NCBI RefSeq assembly: GCF_040706615.1
Contig: NZ_JAPDRF010000006.1
Coordinates: 124,001-188,000, forward strand
Length of the DNA: 64,000 nt
Reading direction: 5' to 3'
DNA from: Lentisalinibacter sediminis
GTDB taxonomy: Bacteria > Pseudomonadota > Gammaproteobacteria > Steroidobacterales > Woeseiaceae
Of this stretch, positions 35,193 through 43,610 are shown one piece after another. The notes beneath the pieces were generated by a model, which worked only from the letters and a program-made list of their open reading frames with translations, ran no database searches and was not told the origin of the DNA. Each line of letters opens with the position of its first letter. Position 1 is the stretch's first letter. A program made the position numbers and the translations under genes.

Positions 35193-35283
35193 CGCAGGAG
35201 GACCTTCAGGCCCGATCTCTTCCGACCGGCCCCCCTTCTCTCGCGGCCGTCATGCGGGGGTCGGGCCTGAAGGGCCTCCTACC
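35193..35283. repeat. REP-like pair with longer centre (locus 14)
   Basis: A degenerate plus unit (GCAGGAGGACCTTCAGGCCC, one stem mismatch) and an inverted unit GGGCCTGAAGGGCC-like end CTACC. It lies between the MFS start and the DUF4124 gene end. Confidence 0.75.
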
Positions 35284-35290
35284 TGCGGTA

Positions 35291-35836
35291 TTACGGGAGT
35301 GCCAGCGAGCGGGTCTGCTGGACGCGCTGCCAGTGGCGGGTGGAGTTGATGCTGTAGGCCGGCGGTTCGCGCCAGAGGCCGAGTTCGCCCAGTTGCCGGG
35401 ACTGGTGGCGGCGCACCTTGTGGCCCGGCCGGTGCGGCGGGCGGGGATGCACCACCGGGTAGTAGACCTCGCGGCCGTAGCGCCAGCCGTAGCGGTCTTC
35501 CCGGCGTTCGTAGGACTCGTGTGCGAGATGCTCCTGCGCTGCCCGCCGGGCCTCGCGCCGCGCTTCCTGTTCCTTTGCCCGCTCCTCCGCGAGCGCGGCC
35601 CACTCGGCGTGGATGCGTGCGGCCTGGTTCATCACCGAATACTCGTAGTCGTCGGGGTCGTAGTCGTCCGGGGTGGACGTGGTGATTTCGCGGGTCTCCA
35701 CCGGAACGGCTGCCTCGGCCGGCGGGGTCTGGCTGTAGTGGGCGACGCCGTCCTCATCCACCCAGTGGTAGATCTGGCCGGCGTGGGCGAGGCCGGCGGC
35801 GAGCAGGAGGGCGGGGATGAGGTGAATGCGGAACAT
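35291..35836 (-). CDS. DUF4124 domain secreted protein
   Basis: The 181-residue protein has a signal peptide (HLIPALLLAAGLAHA) and then the DUF4124 motif GQIYHWVDEDGVAHYSQTPP. The rest is an Arg/Glu-rich helix and a His/Arg/Pro-rich tail. DUF4124 proteins are periplasmic, of unknown role, and common in Gammaproteobacteria. Confidence 0.88.
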   Translation of the reverse strand: MFRIHLIPALLLAAGLAHAGQIYHWVDEDGVAHYSQTPPAEAAVPVETREITTSTPDDYDPDDYEYSVMNQAARIHAEWAALAEERAKEQEARREARRAAQEHLAHESYERREDRYGWRYGREVYYPVVHPRPPHRPGHKVRRHQSRQLGELGLWREPPAYSINSTRHWQRVQQTRSLALP

Positions 35837-35851
35837 GAGTTTTTAGACATT

Positions 35852-35919
35852 GTAGGAGGGGATTTATCCCCGATTTTTAATGGATCGGGCCTGAAGGCCC
35901 TCCTACCAGGCCCTCCTAC
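35852..35919. repeat. REP-like pair plus 3' half-unit (locus 15)
   Basis: A plus unit of GGGGATTTATCCCC class, an inverted unit GGGCCTGAAGGCCC and a final half-unit AGGCCCTCCTAC. Confidence 0.9.
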
Positions 35920-35920
35920 G

Positions 35921-37909
35921 TTAGATTAGCATCGCTACCTCGTAACCTTCTCTCGTCGCCGCCAGCACGCCGCGGGGGGCGCGGGCGTCGCCGATGCACT
36001 CGACGGTGACGCCGGCGGCTTCCAGCGGCGCGCGCAGGGCATCGTCCGGGACGCGGGCATTCGCGTAAGTGATGGCGATGACGTCCTCCACCCCGCTTTT
36101 CGCGCCGCTCCAGACGTTCACCAGGCCGAGCGCGCCCTCCTCCAGCAGGTCCAGATCCCGGGGCTCGACGCTGGTGAGTATCTCGACGCCCTTCGCGAGC
36201 AGGCGGTGATAGATACCCTGCCGGTTGATCAGCGAGCAGTCGGCGGCGATGCGCTCGCGGGGCGTGACCAGCGTCACGCGCTCGAAGCGCTCGGCGAAGA
36301 GTTCGGCGGCCGCGTAGGTCATCTCGGTGTGGTCCCGGTCCACGAGGACGATACGGCCGGGTTCCCGGCCGGAGCGCTCCAGCATGTCGCGGGCCAGGGT
36401 GCGCAGATCCGGCACCAGGTCGTCCTCGGCGAATGCCGCCGGCACGAAGTCCGGCACCGCCATGCGGGAACCGGTGGCGAGCAGCACGTGGTCGGGCTGC
36501 AGGCTCAGGACGTCGTCGGCCCCGGCGAGCACGCCCGTCTCGTAGCGCACGCCGGCGGCCTTGCCGGCCAGGTACTGGTAGTCGTAGATGCTGGAGAGGT
36601 TCTCGCCGCCGGGCAGCTCCGCGTGCAGCCGCGTCTTGCCGCCGGGCTCGTCGGAGGCCGAGAACAGGGTCACCCGGTGGCCCCGCCGGGCCGCGGTGTG
36701 GGCCGCCTCCATGCCGGCGATGCCACCGCCGACGATGACGACGTGCTGCGGGCGCTTCGCCGGTGTCGGCCTCCAGGCGGCCTCATCCGGCGTGCCCACC
36801 CGGGGGTTGTTGTCGCACTCCAGCCGGCCGCCCTCGATGATGGTGCGCCAGCAGGTGTTGCAGGAGACGCAGTAGCGGATTTCGGCCTCGCGGCCATGCT
36901 CGGCCTTGGTGCCGAAGGCGGGATCGGTGATCAGCGGGCGGCCGAGGAAGACCAGATCGGCGGTGCCATCGGTGAGCGCACGCTCGCACTCGTTCGGGTC
37001 GGTGATGTAGCCAATGGCGCCGGCAGGGATCTGCGGTGCCACCTGTCTCAGCTCGCGGATGTGGCCGAGATACGGATGGCGCTCGCCGTGGGCATCCGGC
37101 AGGTGGCGCCAGAGCGAGTTGGCATGCGCGCCCCAGGCCCAGGTCCAGTAGTCCACCGCGCCGGTGGCGGCCACGATCTCCGAGATGCGCCGCGCCTCTT
37201 CGAGGTCGATGCTGCCGGGCACGCCGTCGTCGCCGGGCAGTTTGACGCCGATGATGAAGGGCCGTCCGCAGGCGGCGCGGATGGCCGCGATCAGCTCGGT
37301 GAGGAAGCGGGCGCGGCCGGCGAGGTCACCGCCGAATTCGTCCTCCCGGCGGTTGGACCAGGCGGAGAGGAACTGGTGGAAGAGATGACCGTGGCCGGCG
37401 GAGATTTCGACGCCGGACCAGCCGGCGCGCTTGAGCCGCGCCGAGCCCTCGGCCCACTCGTCGATCATCTGCCGGATCTCGTCCGCCGTGAGCACCCGCG
37501 GCACCGTCCAGCTGAGGTCGTCCGGCAGCGCCGATGCGCCTACGGCGCCCTCGTTGCGGCCGACGGCATGACGGCCGCGGCCCGAGTCCTGCACCTGCCC
37601 CAGCAGCCGGGTGTCGGCCCCTTCCACGGCTTCCGCGACACGCGCCAGCGCGTCGTACGCCTGGTCATCCCAGACCCGCAGCCGGTATGGCACGCGGTTC
37701 ACCGAAGTCATGGCGACGGGCTCGGTGACGATCAGGCCGGTGCCGCCCCGGGCGCGGGCGCCGTGGTAGTTGATGAATTGTTCGGTGGGCTCGCCGTCGC
37801 GGACGAACTTCGTGAGGATGGAGGCGTGGGCCAGCCGGTTGCGCAGGCGCAGCCCGCCGATCTCGACCGGGCTGAAAAGGGTGGGATAGGCGGTGTCGCC
37901 GGCGCTCAC
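35921..37909 (-). CDS. NADH:flavin oxidoreductase with Fe-S and FAD/NAD domains (dienoyl-CoA-reductase type)
   Basis: The 662-residue protein has an OYE-like FMN barrel (about 8-345; HGHLFHQFLSAWSNRREDEFGG), a cysteine cluster CVSCNTCW and a further Cys 11 residues later (about 350-368), and FAD and NAD domains (about 385-662; VVIVGGGIAGMEAAHTAARRGH). The domain order matches 2,4-dienoyl-CoA reductase and trimethylamine dehydrogenase-like enzymes. The first cysteine spacing is C-x2-C-x2-C rather than the C-x2-C-x3-C of FadH. Substrate unknown. It is last in a three-gene operon with a coiled-coil protein and a methyltransferase. Confidence 0.9.
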   Translation of the reverse strand: MSAGDTAYPTLFSPVEIGGLRLRNRLAHASILTKFVRDGEPTEQFINYHGARARGGTGLIVTEPVAMTSVNRVPYRLRVWDDQAYDALARVAEAVEGADTRLLGQVQDSGRGRHAVGRNEGAVGASALPDDLSWTVPRVLTADEIRQMIDEWAEGSARLKRAGWSGVEISAGHGHLFHQFLSAWSNRREDEFGGDLAGRARFLTELIAAIRAACGRPFIIGVKLPGDDGVPGSIDLEEARRISEIVAATGAVDYWTWAWGAHANSLWRHLPDAHGERHPYLGHIRELRQVAPQIPAGAIGYITDPNECERALTDGTADLVFLGRPLITDPAFGTKAEHGREAEIRYCVSCNTCWRTIIEGGRLECDNNPRVGTPDEAAWRPTPAKRPQHVVIVGGGIAGMEAAHTAARRGHRVTLFSASDEPGGKTRLHAELPGGENLSSIYDYQYLAGKAAGVRYETGVLAGADDVLSLQPDHVLLATGSRMAVPDFVPAAFAEDDLVPDLRTLARDMLERSGREPGRIVLVDRDHTEMTYAAAELFAERFERVTLVTPRERIAADCSLINRQGIYHRLLAKGVEILTSVEPRDLDLLEEGALGLVNVWSGAKSGVEDVIAITYANARVPDDALRAPLEAAGVTVECIGDARAPRGVLAATREGYEVAMLI

Positions 37910-37925
37910 GCGGGACGGGGCGCCG

Positions 37926-38294
37926 TCACGCGGCGCGGACCGGTTTCGAGTCTCCGGTGGAGTCTCCCTTGTTGCCGCTCTCTTCGCCGGCCGGCGCCGC
38001 TTCGCGAGCGTCGCGGCTGCCGGACTCGACCGTGCGCAGCACGGTGGAGAGCAGCCGCTCGCGTTCGGCGGTGAGCCAGGCGTCGTCTTCGTCCCTGACC
38101 TCGTAGCGCTCGATGCCCTCCCCCACGGGAAGGCCGTTCTGCTCGAGCACGCGCTCGGTGACGTAGAGCCGCTCGCGCAGCGTTGCCACCTCGGCGGTGA
38201 GCTCCATCACCATGCTCAGAAGCTCGTCGACGCCCTCGGCCTCGAAGAAGCGGTTGCGACGGCCGCGGGCCATGCGGGGTAATTCTGCAGACAT
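37926..38294 (-). CDS. Small coiled-coil protein, function unknown
   Basis: The 122-residue protein has a helix rich in Glu and Leu (about 17-55; DELLSMVMELTAEVATLRERLYVTERVLEQNG) that is a probable coiled coil, then a charged region and a low-complexity tail rich in Gly, Ser, Asp. It lies 16 bp upstream of the oxidoreductase and 31 bp downstream of the methyltransferase, so it is part of that operon. No family recognised. Confidence 0.7.
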   Translation of the reverse strand: MSAELPRMARGRRNRFFEAEGVDELLSMVMELTAEVATLRERLYVTERVLEQNGLPVGEGIERYEVRDEDDAWLTAERERLLSTVLRTVESGSRDAREAAPAGEESGNKGDSTGDSKPVRAA

Positions 38295-38325
38295 GTCTTT
38301 CTCCTCTCGCGCGCTGGGGCGCGGC

Positions 38326-39528
38326 TCAGGCGGGCTTCCAGGCGCCGAATGCGTACCAGCGCGTGCCCTTCGGGTCCATGCGGCCGGTCTGGCTGTCGAA
38401 CAGGGCGGGCTGGTCCACGCCCTCGCGGAAGGCGGCCTCGCCGACGAAACTGTAACGCGGCAGGGTGGCCTCGATGAAGTCCTCCGCCGCGAATCCGGCG
38501 CCGGTGCACAGCCCCTGGTAGTCCTGGTCGCGGAACGGTTTGTAGAAAGGCTCGTTGTTGTAATAGCTGTCCCAGTCCAGATAGAAGCTCTCGTAAGGCG
38601 CCATGCGGGAGTTCGGCGGCAGCTCCATGTTCCACAGCACGCCGCCCGGCTTCAGCACCCGGTACGCCTCGCGGAAGAAGGCGCGGATGTCGCGCAAAGG
38701 CAGCTCGTGCAGGAACATGGAGGAGAACACCACGTCGAAGCTCGCGTCCGGGTAGTCGAGCCTGGTCGCGTCCATCTGGCGGAAGTGCACGGGCACGCCC
38801 AGGCTCTTCGCCCGCGCGCTCGCATACCGCAGCACGCCCGGGGCGACGTCGATGCCGTGCACCTCGGCCTCCGGGAATGTCCGCACCCAGGGCAGCGTGT
38901 TGTGGCCGATCGTGCAGCCGCAATCGAGGATGCGTTCGGGACGGAACTCCGGGTACTTCAGCCGGATGTAGTTGGACAGGGTCTGGCCGATGTCGTCGAG
39001 TTCGCGGCCGAACTGGCCGAAGGCGAACACGTTGATGGAGTGGTCGTAGAGGGCGCCGGCCGCGACGTCGTCGTCGCCGTACTCGGCGTGGTAGCTGCCC
39101 GGCGCGAGATGCACGTCGATCTCCGTCACATTGCGGGGCACCTCGAAGGCCGGGTCGAGGGTGAGCGAGCCGCCGGCCCGGTCATCGTCCTCGCGCAGCG
39201 CGCGGGCCTGGTCGGCCAACTCCGCGATGCGGCGCTCCACGCCCGGAATGACCGAGGCGAACACCATCTCCTGGGCGTTCGTGCGCACGGCGCTGTAGAA
39301 GCGGAATGCACGCGTCCCGCGCATGGCCTTGTGCACCTCCGGACCGTCGACCGGAGGACGGCCGTGCTCGCGCTCGAACGCGGGCAGCACCTCTTCGTCG
39401 TATTCGGCCCGCATGTGTCCCGCCAGGCGGGTAAGCACGTGCCGGCGCAGCCCGGAGACGAATTCCTGCCGGGCCCGCTCGTCGCGGGTGGTGGCGGGCT
39501 GCAGGTCATGAGGCTGTGGCTGGATCAT
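38326..39528 (-). CDS. SAM-dependent methyltransferase with long N-terminal extension
   Basis: The ATG at 39528 gives 400 residues. A class I methyltransferase domain (about 195-345) has motif I ILDCGCTIGHNTLPW, an acidic residue at the end of strand 2 (VHGIDVAPGVLRYA), FRQMDATRLDYPDASFDVVFSSMFLHELP and AYRVLKPGGVLWNMELP. The first 190 residues (RRHVLTRLAGHMRAEYDEEVLPAFE onward) are not recognised. The substrate is unknown. It heads the operon with the coiled-coil protein and the flavin oxidoreductase, and is divergent from the RedY-like gene. Confidence 0.88.
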   Translation of the reverse strand: MIQPQPHDLQPATTRDERARQEFVSGLRRHVLTRLAGHMRAEYDEEVLPAFEREHGRPPVDGPEVHKAMRGTRAFRFYSAVRTNAQEMVFASVIPGVERRIAELADQARALREDDDRAGGSLTLDPAFEVPRNVTEIDVHLAPGSYHAEYGDDDVAAGALYDHSINVFAFGQFGRELDDIGQTLSNYIRLKYPEFRPERILDCGCTIGHNTLPWVRTFPEAEVHGIDVAPGVLRYASARAKSLGVPVHFRQMDATRLDYPDASFDVVFSSMFLHELPLRDIRAFFREAYRVLKPGGVLWNMELPPNSRMAPYESFYLDWDSYYNNEPFYKPFRDQDYQGLCTGAGFAAEDFIEATLPRYSFVGEAAFREGVDQPALFDSQTGRMDPKGTRWYAFGAWKPA

Positions 39529-39580
39529 GCTTGGCGTCCTCTGCTGAGCGATCCCGGATTTTCTCGAAATTGGCTTTATG

Positions 39581-39609
39581 TTGTCAAACACAAAATCTTT
39601 TTGTATAAG
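39581..39609 (+). promoter_or_regulatory. Sigma-70-type promoter for RedY-like/SDR genes
   Basis: TTGTCA (39581-39586), a 17-bp spacer and TATAAG (39604-39609) fit the consensus well and stand in an AT-rich island in GC-rich DNA. An inverted repeat ACAAAA/TTTTGT (39590-39604) lies within the spacer and could be an operator. Transcription would start about 25 bp before the RedY-like ATG. Confidence 0.7.
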
Positions 39610-39641
39610 AGGCTTGGAGTATTGTCCCCGGAGCCGAAGCC

Positions 39642-39965
39642 ATGCCGACACCCGCCACCACCATCATCGTGCTGTTCAACCTGAAGCCGGACGCCGACCC
39701 GGCCGCCTACGAGCGCTGGGCCGCCGAAACCGACCTGCCGACGGTGCGCAGCCTCGCCACCACCGACGGCTTCGACGTCTACCGCACCACCGGCGTGCTC
39801 GGCTCCGACGCGCCGGCGCCCTACCAGTACGTGGAGATGATCCGCGTGAGCGACATGGCCGGGTTCGCGAGCGAAGTGGCCACCGAGACCATGCAGAAGG
39901 TGGCGAGCGAGTTCCGCAGCTTCGCCGATAACCCGGTATTCATGCTCAGCGAGGAGGTGGCGTGA
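39642..39965 (+). CDS. RedY-like (HapK-family) protein
   Basis: The 107-residue protein (VLFNLKPDADPAAYERWAAETDLPTVRSL... YQYVEMIRVSDMAGF) matches the RedY-like/HapK family, a dimeric alpha/beta-barrel protein named after the prodigiosin-like pathways of Hahella and Streptomyces, where its exact role is uncertain. Its stop overlaps the start of the SDR gene. No prodigiosin gene is in the window, so the name does not imply that product. Confidence 0.7.
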   Translation: MPTPATTIIVLFNLKPDADPAAYERWAAETDLPTVRSLATTDGFDVYRTTGVLGSDAPAPYQYVEMIRVSDMAGFASEVATETMQKVASEFRSFADNPVFMLSEEVA

Positions 39966-40795
39966 TGCGGGGACTGCAAGGCAAGGTCGCCGTCTGCACG
40001 GGCTCGGGTCGCCGGGAGGGTCTGGGCGAGGGCATCCTGCGCCGTCTCGCCGCCGAGGGCTGCAAGGTGGTGGTCACCGACCTCGGCCGCCCCGACGAGG
40101 GCCTCGACAGCGGCAACATCGGCACCACCGAGGAGATGGAAGCGGTGGCCGCGGGGCTGCGCGAGGCCGGCGCCGAGGCGGTGGCGCTGCCCTGCGACGT
40201 GCGCGACGAGACCCAGGTACAGGCACTGGTGGACGGCACCGTGGAGGCCTTCGGACGCCTCGACATCCTGGTGAACAACGCCGGCGTCGGCTACATGATG
40301 AGGCACACCGCCGACCTCACCCTGGAGGAGTGGAAGCTGGTGCTGGACGTGAACCTGACCGGTGCGTTCCTGTGCACCCGCATCGCCGCGGCGCAGATGC
40401 GCGCCCGGGGCGACGGCGGGCGCATCATCAACATCGCCAGCCAGGCGGCCAAGTCCGGCTTCCCGCACATGGCGCCGTATGTGGCTTCCAAGCACGGCAT
40501 GGTGGGCCTGACGCGCACGGCAGCGATTGATTACGCCGGCGACGGCATCACCGTGAACGCCGTGTGCCCGAACCACGTCACCACCGGGCTGGGCAAGAAG
40601 CAGAACGAGTACTTCGCGAAGTACCGCGGCCAGACGGTGGAGGAGTACCGTGCCGGGCTCCGTAGCCGCATCCCGCTGGGCCGCGTCGGCCTGCCCGAGG
40701 ACACCGCAGCGGCGACCGCGTTCCTCGCCTCGGACGACGCGGCATTCATCACCGGCGAGGCGCTGAACGTGAGCGGCGGCGAGGAGATGCACTAA
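39965..40795 (+). CDS. Short-chain dehydrogenase/reductase
   Basis: The 276-residue protein has the Rossmann motif (VAVCTGSGRREGLGEGI, a longer variant of TGxxxGxG), NNAG (about 96) and the catalytic Ser and Y-x3-K (INIASQAAKSGFPHMAPYVASKHG). ATG 39965 overlaps the preceding stop as TGATG; GTG 39962 is also possible. Substrate unknown; it is co-transcribed with the RedY-like gene. Confidence 0.94.
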   Translation: MRGLQGKVAVCTGSGRREGLGEGILRRLAAEGCKVVVTDLGRPDEGLDSGNIGTTEEMEAVAAGLREAGAEAVALPCDVRDETQVQALVDGTVEAFGRLDILVNNAGVGYMMRHTADLTLEEWKLVLDVNLTGAFLCTRIAAAQMRARGDGGRIINIASQAAKSGFPHMAPYVASKHGMVGLTRTAAIDYAGDGITVNAVCPNHVTTGLGKKQNEYFAKYRGQTVEEYRAGLRSRIPLGRVGLPEDTAAATAFLASDDAAFITGEALNVSGGEEMH

Positions 40796-40802
40796 TCGCC
40801 AT

Positions 40803-40896
40803 GTGGGAGGGCTTGCCTTTGTGGGAGGGTTTGCCTTTGTGGGAGGGCCTTCAGGCCCGATTCGTCAGACCGGGTCGGGCCTGAAGGCCCTCCTAC
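40803..40896. repeat. REP-like pair with GTGG foot and 18-bp direct repeats (locus 16)
   Basis: Here the foot is GTGG instead of GTAG. Two 18-bp units (GTGGGAGGGCTTGCCTTT, GTGGGAGGGTTTGCCTTT) precede a full unit with hairpin GGGCCTTCAGGCCC and an inverted unit GGGCCTGAAGGCCC. Both GTAG and GTGG are the known feet of RAYT-associated REP elements. Confidence 0.9.
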
Positions 40897-40907
40897 CGGG
40901 TGCCTCC

Positions 40908-41825
40908 ATGGAACTAAGGCAGCTCGAGCGGTTTCTCGCGGTGGTCGATCACGGCACGCTCGCCGCCGCCGCACGGGAACTCGGCCTCACCCAGCAGGCG
41001 CTGTCGGCAAGCCTGTCCGGGCTGGAGAAGGAGCTCGACGTGCGGCTGTTCGACCGCGGTCCCGGCGGCATCACCAGGCTGACCGCCTACGGCCAGGCGC
41101 TGGTGACCCACGCCCGCTCACAGATCGCGGCGGACCGGCGCGCGCGCGAGGCACTGAGGAGCCTCGCGGACGCGGAGACCGGCACGGTGACGGTGGGCAT
41201 CGGCGAGACCTTCGCCGGTGACATCATCGCGCCGGCGGTAAGCCGCCTGCATGCGGCGCGGCCGAAGCTGCGCATCAACCTCATCGAGGGCTATTCAGAG
41301 CAGATCCTGGAGCGGCTGTACGACGGCGAGTTCGACTTCGTGGCCGTCGGCGTCGCGGACTTCGCGCTACGGGACGATTTTCGCGCCGAGGTGATCTATT
41401 CGGCGAACGACGTCGTGGCCTGCCGCCCCGGCCATCCGCTGGCGCAGAAGCGCGAAGTAAGCCTCGCGGATCTCGCCGACTATACGTGGGTGGTGCCCTA
41501 CTCCCGTCCGTCGGACGTCGACGTGATCACCGAGACCTTCGTGGCCGCCGGCCTGCAGCCGCCGACCCGCTTCATCGGCTCCGACGCCTACCGCATCGGC
41601 ATGAAGCTGCTGGCCGCCAACGACTTCCTGCTGATGACCTCGCCGGCGCTGGTCACGAGCCGGCTGGCGAAGGAGACCTGGGGCGTGCACATCCTGCCGG
41701 TCGACCGGCCCACCGTGCGCCGCAACGCGAGTCTGGTGACGCCGACGGAGCGGCCCATGACGCCGGCGGCCGCCGTCCTGCTGGGCGAGGTGCGGGAGGC
41801 TGCCGGCGACTACGGGGCTGTCTGA
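40908..41825 (+). CDS. LysR-family transcriptional regulator
   Basis: From the ATG at 40908 the 305-residue protein has the LysR wHTH (MELRQLERFLAVVDHGTLAAAARELGLTQQALSASLSGLEKEL) and a periplasmic-binding-like effector domain (about 90-300). It follows the SDR gene on the same strand, with a REP locus between, and may control the divergent operons at 39.5 kb. An upstream in-frame ATG at 40803 lies within the REP and gives a nonsense leader. Confidence 0.93.
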   Translation: MELRQLERFLAVVDHGTLAAAARELGLTQQALSASLSGLEKELDVRLFDRGPGGITRLTAYGQALVTHARSQIAADRRAREALRSLADAETGTVTVGIGETFAGDIIAPAVSRLHAARPKLRINLIEGYSEQILERLYDGEFDFVAVGVADFALRDDFRAEVIYSANDVVACRPGHPLAQKREVSLADLADYTWVVPYSRPSDVDVITETFVAAGLQPPTRFIGSDAYRIGMKLLAANDFLLMTSPALVTSRLAKETWGVHILPVDRPTVRRNASLVTPTERPMTPAAAVLLGEVREAAGDYGAV

Positions 41826-41826
41826 T

Positions 41827-42534
41827 TCAGAAACCGCGGATCACGAAGAGACGGAAGTCGCCGTCGTCGGCGGCGTCGGAGACGCCGAAGAGATAGCTCG
41901 CGAGCAGCGACCAGTCGCCGCCGATCTTTGCCTTCAGCACCGGGCCGACCTGGTGTTCCTGCTCATCGAAACTGCCGGTATCCGCCGTGGTGTTCAGGTC
42001 GTTGAACATCTCCACGCCCAGGCGCATGCCGTTGCCGATGGTGCGGGTCACCTGCGAGCGGGTCTCCAGCAGCAGCCCCGGCGCGGCCCCGGCACCGGTC
42101 TGGCGCGCCACCAGCGCGTTCGCGCGCAACTGCCAGCCGCCGTCGAGGTCCAGCTTGCCGGTCCAGCCCACGCGGAACCGGTTCGGCCCTTCGTCGCCGG
42201 CCTGGGCCTCGAAGCGCAACGCCGCGTCCCAGCCCGCGTCCTGGTCTTCCAGGTACTGCCACTGCACCTCCAGGCGCGTATAGCCGAGATCAAGCGTGTC
42301 GCCGCCTACGCTGCGCTGGAAGGCAAGAATGCGGGCGCGCCAGCTGTCGTTGAAAGCCTGCTGATAGTGGAGCCGGTGGGAGAACACCTCGGGCGCCGGT
42401 CCGTCCTCCGGCACGAAGCTCACGCGGTATTCGGCTTCCCGCTCGCCGTCATCGACGTCCGGGCTGAAGACGTTGCTGGTATTGGCGGCCGCCATGGCGG
42501 GCAGCAGCAGGAACAGAATGATTATTCGGTTCAT
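41827..42534 (-). CDS. Putative outer-membrane beta-barrel protein
   Basis: The 235-residue protein has a signal peptide (IIILFLLLPAMAAA) and an alternating-polarity sequence of many amphipathic strands (LHYQQAFNDSWRARILAF, TRLEVQWQYLEDQDAGWDAALRFEAQ) ending in Phe, as outer-membrane barrels do. No family recognised. It ends one base after the LysR stop (convergent). Confidence 0.65.
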   Translation of the reverse strand: MNRIIILFLLLPAMAAANTSNVFSPDVDDGEREAEYRVSFVPEDGPAPEVFSHRLHYQQAFNDSWRARILAFQRSVGGDTLDLGYTRLEVQWQYLEDQDAGWDAALRFEAQAGDEGPNRFRVGWTGKLDLDGGWQLRANALVARQTGAGAAPGLLLETRSQVTRTIGNGMRLGVEMFNDLNTTADTGSFDEQEHQVGPVLKAKIGGDWSLLASYLFGVSDAADDGDFRLFVIRGF

Positions 42535-42616
42535 GAAAGCAGCTGACAGATGAATACAGCTTCGGGAGGCGGGGACAGTGACTCAGGCGCCGGAGCCGTC
42601 TGCTGCCCCCCCGGGA

Positions 42617-42656
42617 ATCAAAAATCCGGTGCGGGACGGCAGGGCTGCCGTCCCGC
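42617..42656 (-). terminator. Terminator after carbonic anhydrase (minus strand)
   Basis: A 12-bp perfect stem (GCGGGACGGCAG with CTGCCGTCCCGC, 42631-42656) is followed on the minus strand, after six bases, by a run of five T. Confidence 0.7.
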
Positions 42657-42727
42657 GACCGGCTCCGCTATCCCTGCGGAGTAGACGGCCGGTATACCGA
42701 CCTGGGGGACTCGATGCAGGCTGACGG

Positions 42728-43483
42728 CTATTCCGGAGCCACCAGCAGACGGCCGTTCAGCGGCAGCACGGGACGGGCGTTGTCGCCCATGAAGCCTTCC
42801 ATGGCCGCGATCTGGGCGGCGCTGGCCTCGACGGTGTCCTCGACCACGTGCCAGTTCACGCCCTCGGAGCACGGCGGTGTGGTCAGGGAACCCATGTAGC
42901 GGAACACCTCGAGTTCGTCCGGCAGCATGCCGTTGGGGTCGAAGGAGGCGCCCTTGATGTCCTCGGCGTCGGCGCCGACCTTGCCGGCGTTGTCGATGAG
43001 CTTCTGCAGCTCGGCATTCGCCTCGCCTTCCTCGAACAGGATTCCCAGCACGCCGAGCTCGCCCTTGTCGGTGGCATGCACGAAGTGCGCGACCAGCGGA
43101 TAGTGCTCACCGCCCATGGTGTGCTCGCTGGGCGTGTGGAAGTGCACCTGCACCAGCGCGAACACCTTGCCGCCGCTGGTCATGTAGGAGCCCTTGCCGA
43201 AGTTCGCCTGCACGGTCTTGCCGTTGTTGAACATGTTGAGAGGCGCCGCCTCCCAATCCACGGAGACCTCCAGGTCGCCGACGGCACCGGACTGGCCCAG
43301 ATCGATGGGGGACTGCATCAGACCCTTCTTGCAGACCTCGTAGGCTTCGGACAGGTCGCCCCAGTTCTCGGGGCCGGTCTTGCCTGAATAGCCCCATTCG
43401 GCGGATCCGCCGGCGGCCCAGGCGGGCGCAGAGAGCAGCAGGGAGATCCCGGCACCGGCCAGGACGCGACTCGTTTTCTTCAT
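42728..43483 (-). CDS. Alpha-class carbonic anhydrase, periplasmic
   Basis: The 251-residue protein has a signal peptide (VLAGAGISLLLSAPAWAAG) and the alpha-CA pattern: WGYSGKTGPENWGDL, QSPIDL, the zinc histidines in QVHFHTPSEH and AHFVH, and the substrate-channel LTTPPCSEGVNWHV. It hydrates carbon dioxide in the periplasm. It lies 127 bp downstream of the HMG-CoA reductase gene on the same strand. Confidence 0.97.
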   Translation of the reverse strand: MKKTSRVLAGAGISLLLSAPAWAAGGSAEWGYSGKTGPENWGDLSEAYEVCKKGLMQSPIDLGQSGAVGDLEVSVDWEAAPLNMFNNGKTVQANFGKGSYMTSGGKVFALVQVHFHTPSEHTMGGEHYPLVAHFVHATDKGELGVLGILFEEGEANAELQKLIDNAGKVGADAEDIKGASFDPNGMLPDELEVFRYMGSLTTPPCSEGVNWHVVEDTVEASAAQIAAMEGFMGDNARPVLPLNGRLLVAPE

Positions 43484-43610
43484 GGCTTGTTGCCTCGCGA
43501 AAGTGTTGAGCAGGGGGGAATCTGACGCCGCATCCTACGGGGCCCGGCAGCACCCGCAAGCCGTTTCTGCCGATGGAAAAGACAGGCTCAGCCTGATGGA
43601 CGGAATGCTT

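Noticed and set aside
39642..40795. Prodigiosin-like biosynthetic cluster suggested by the RedY-like gene
   Set aside because: None of the other pathway enzymes (PigC/RedH type, acyl carrier, PKS/NRPS) is present; the RedY-like family is wider than that pathway.
40803..40907. In-frame extension of the LysR gene to ATG 40803
   Set aside because: The leader is a translation of the palindrome repeats; the LysR wHTH begins at ATG 40908.
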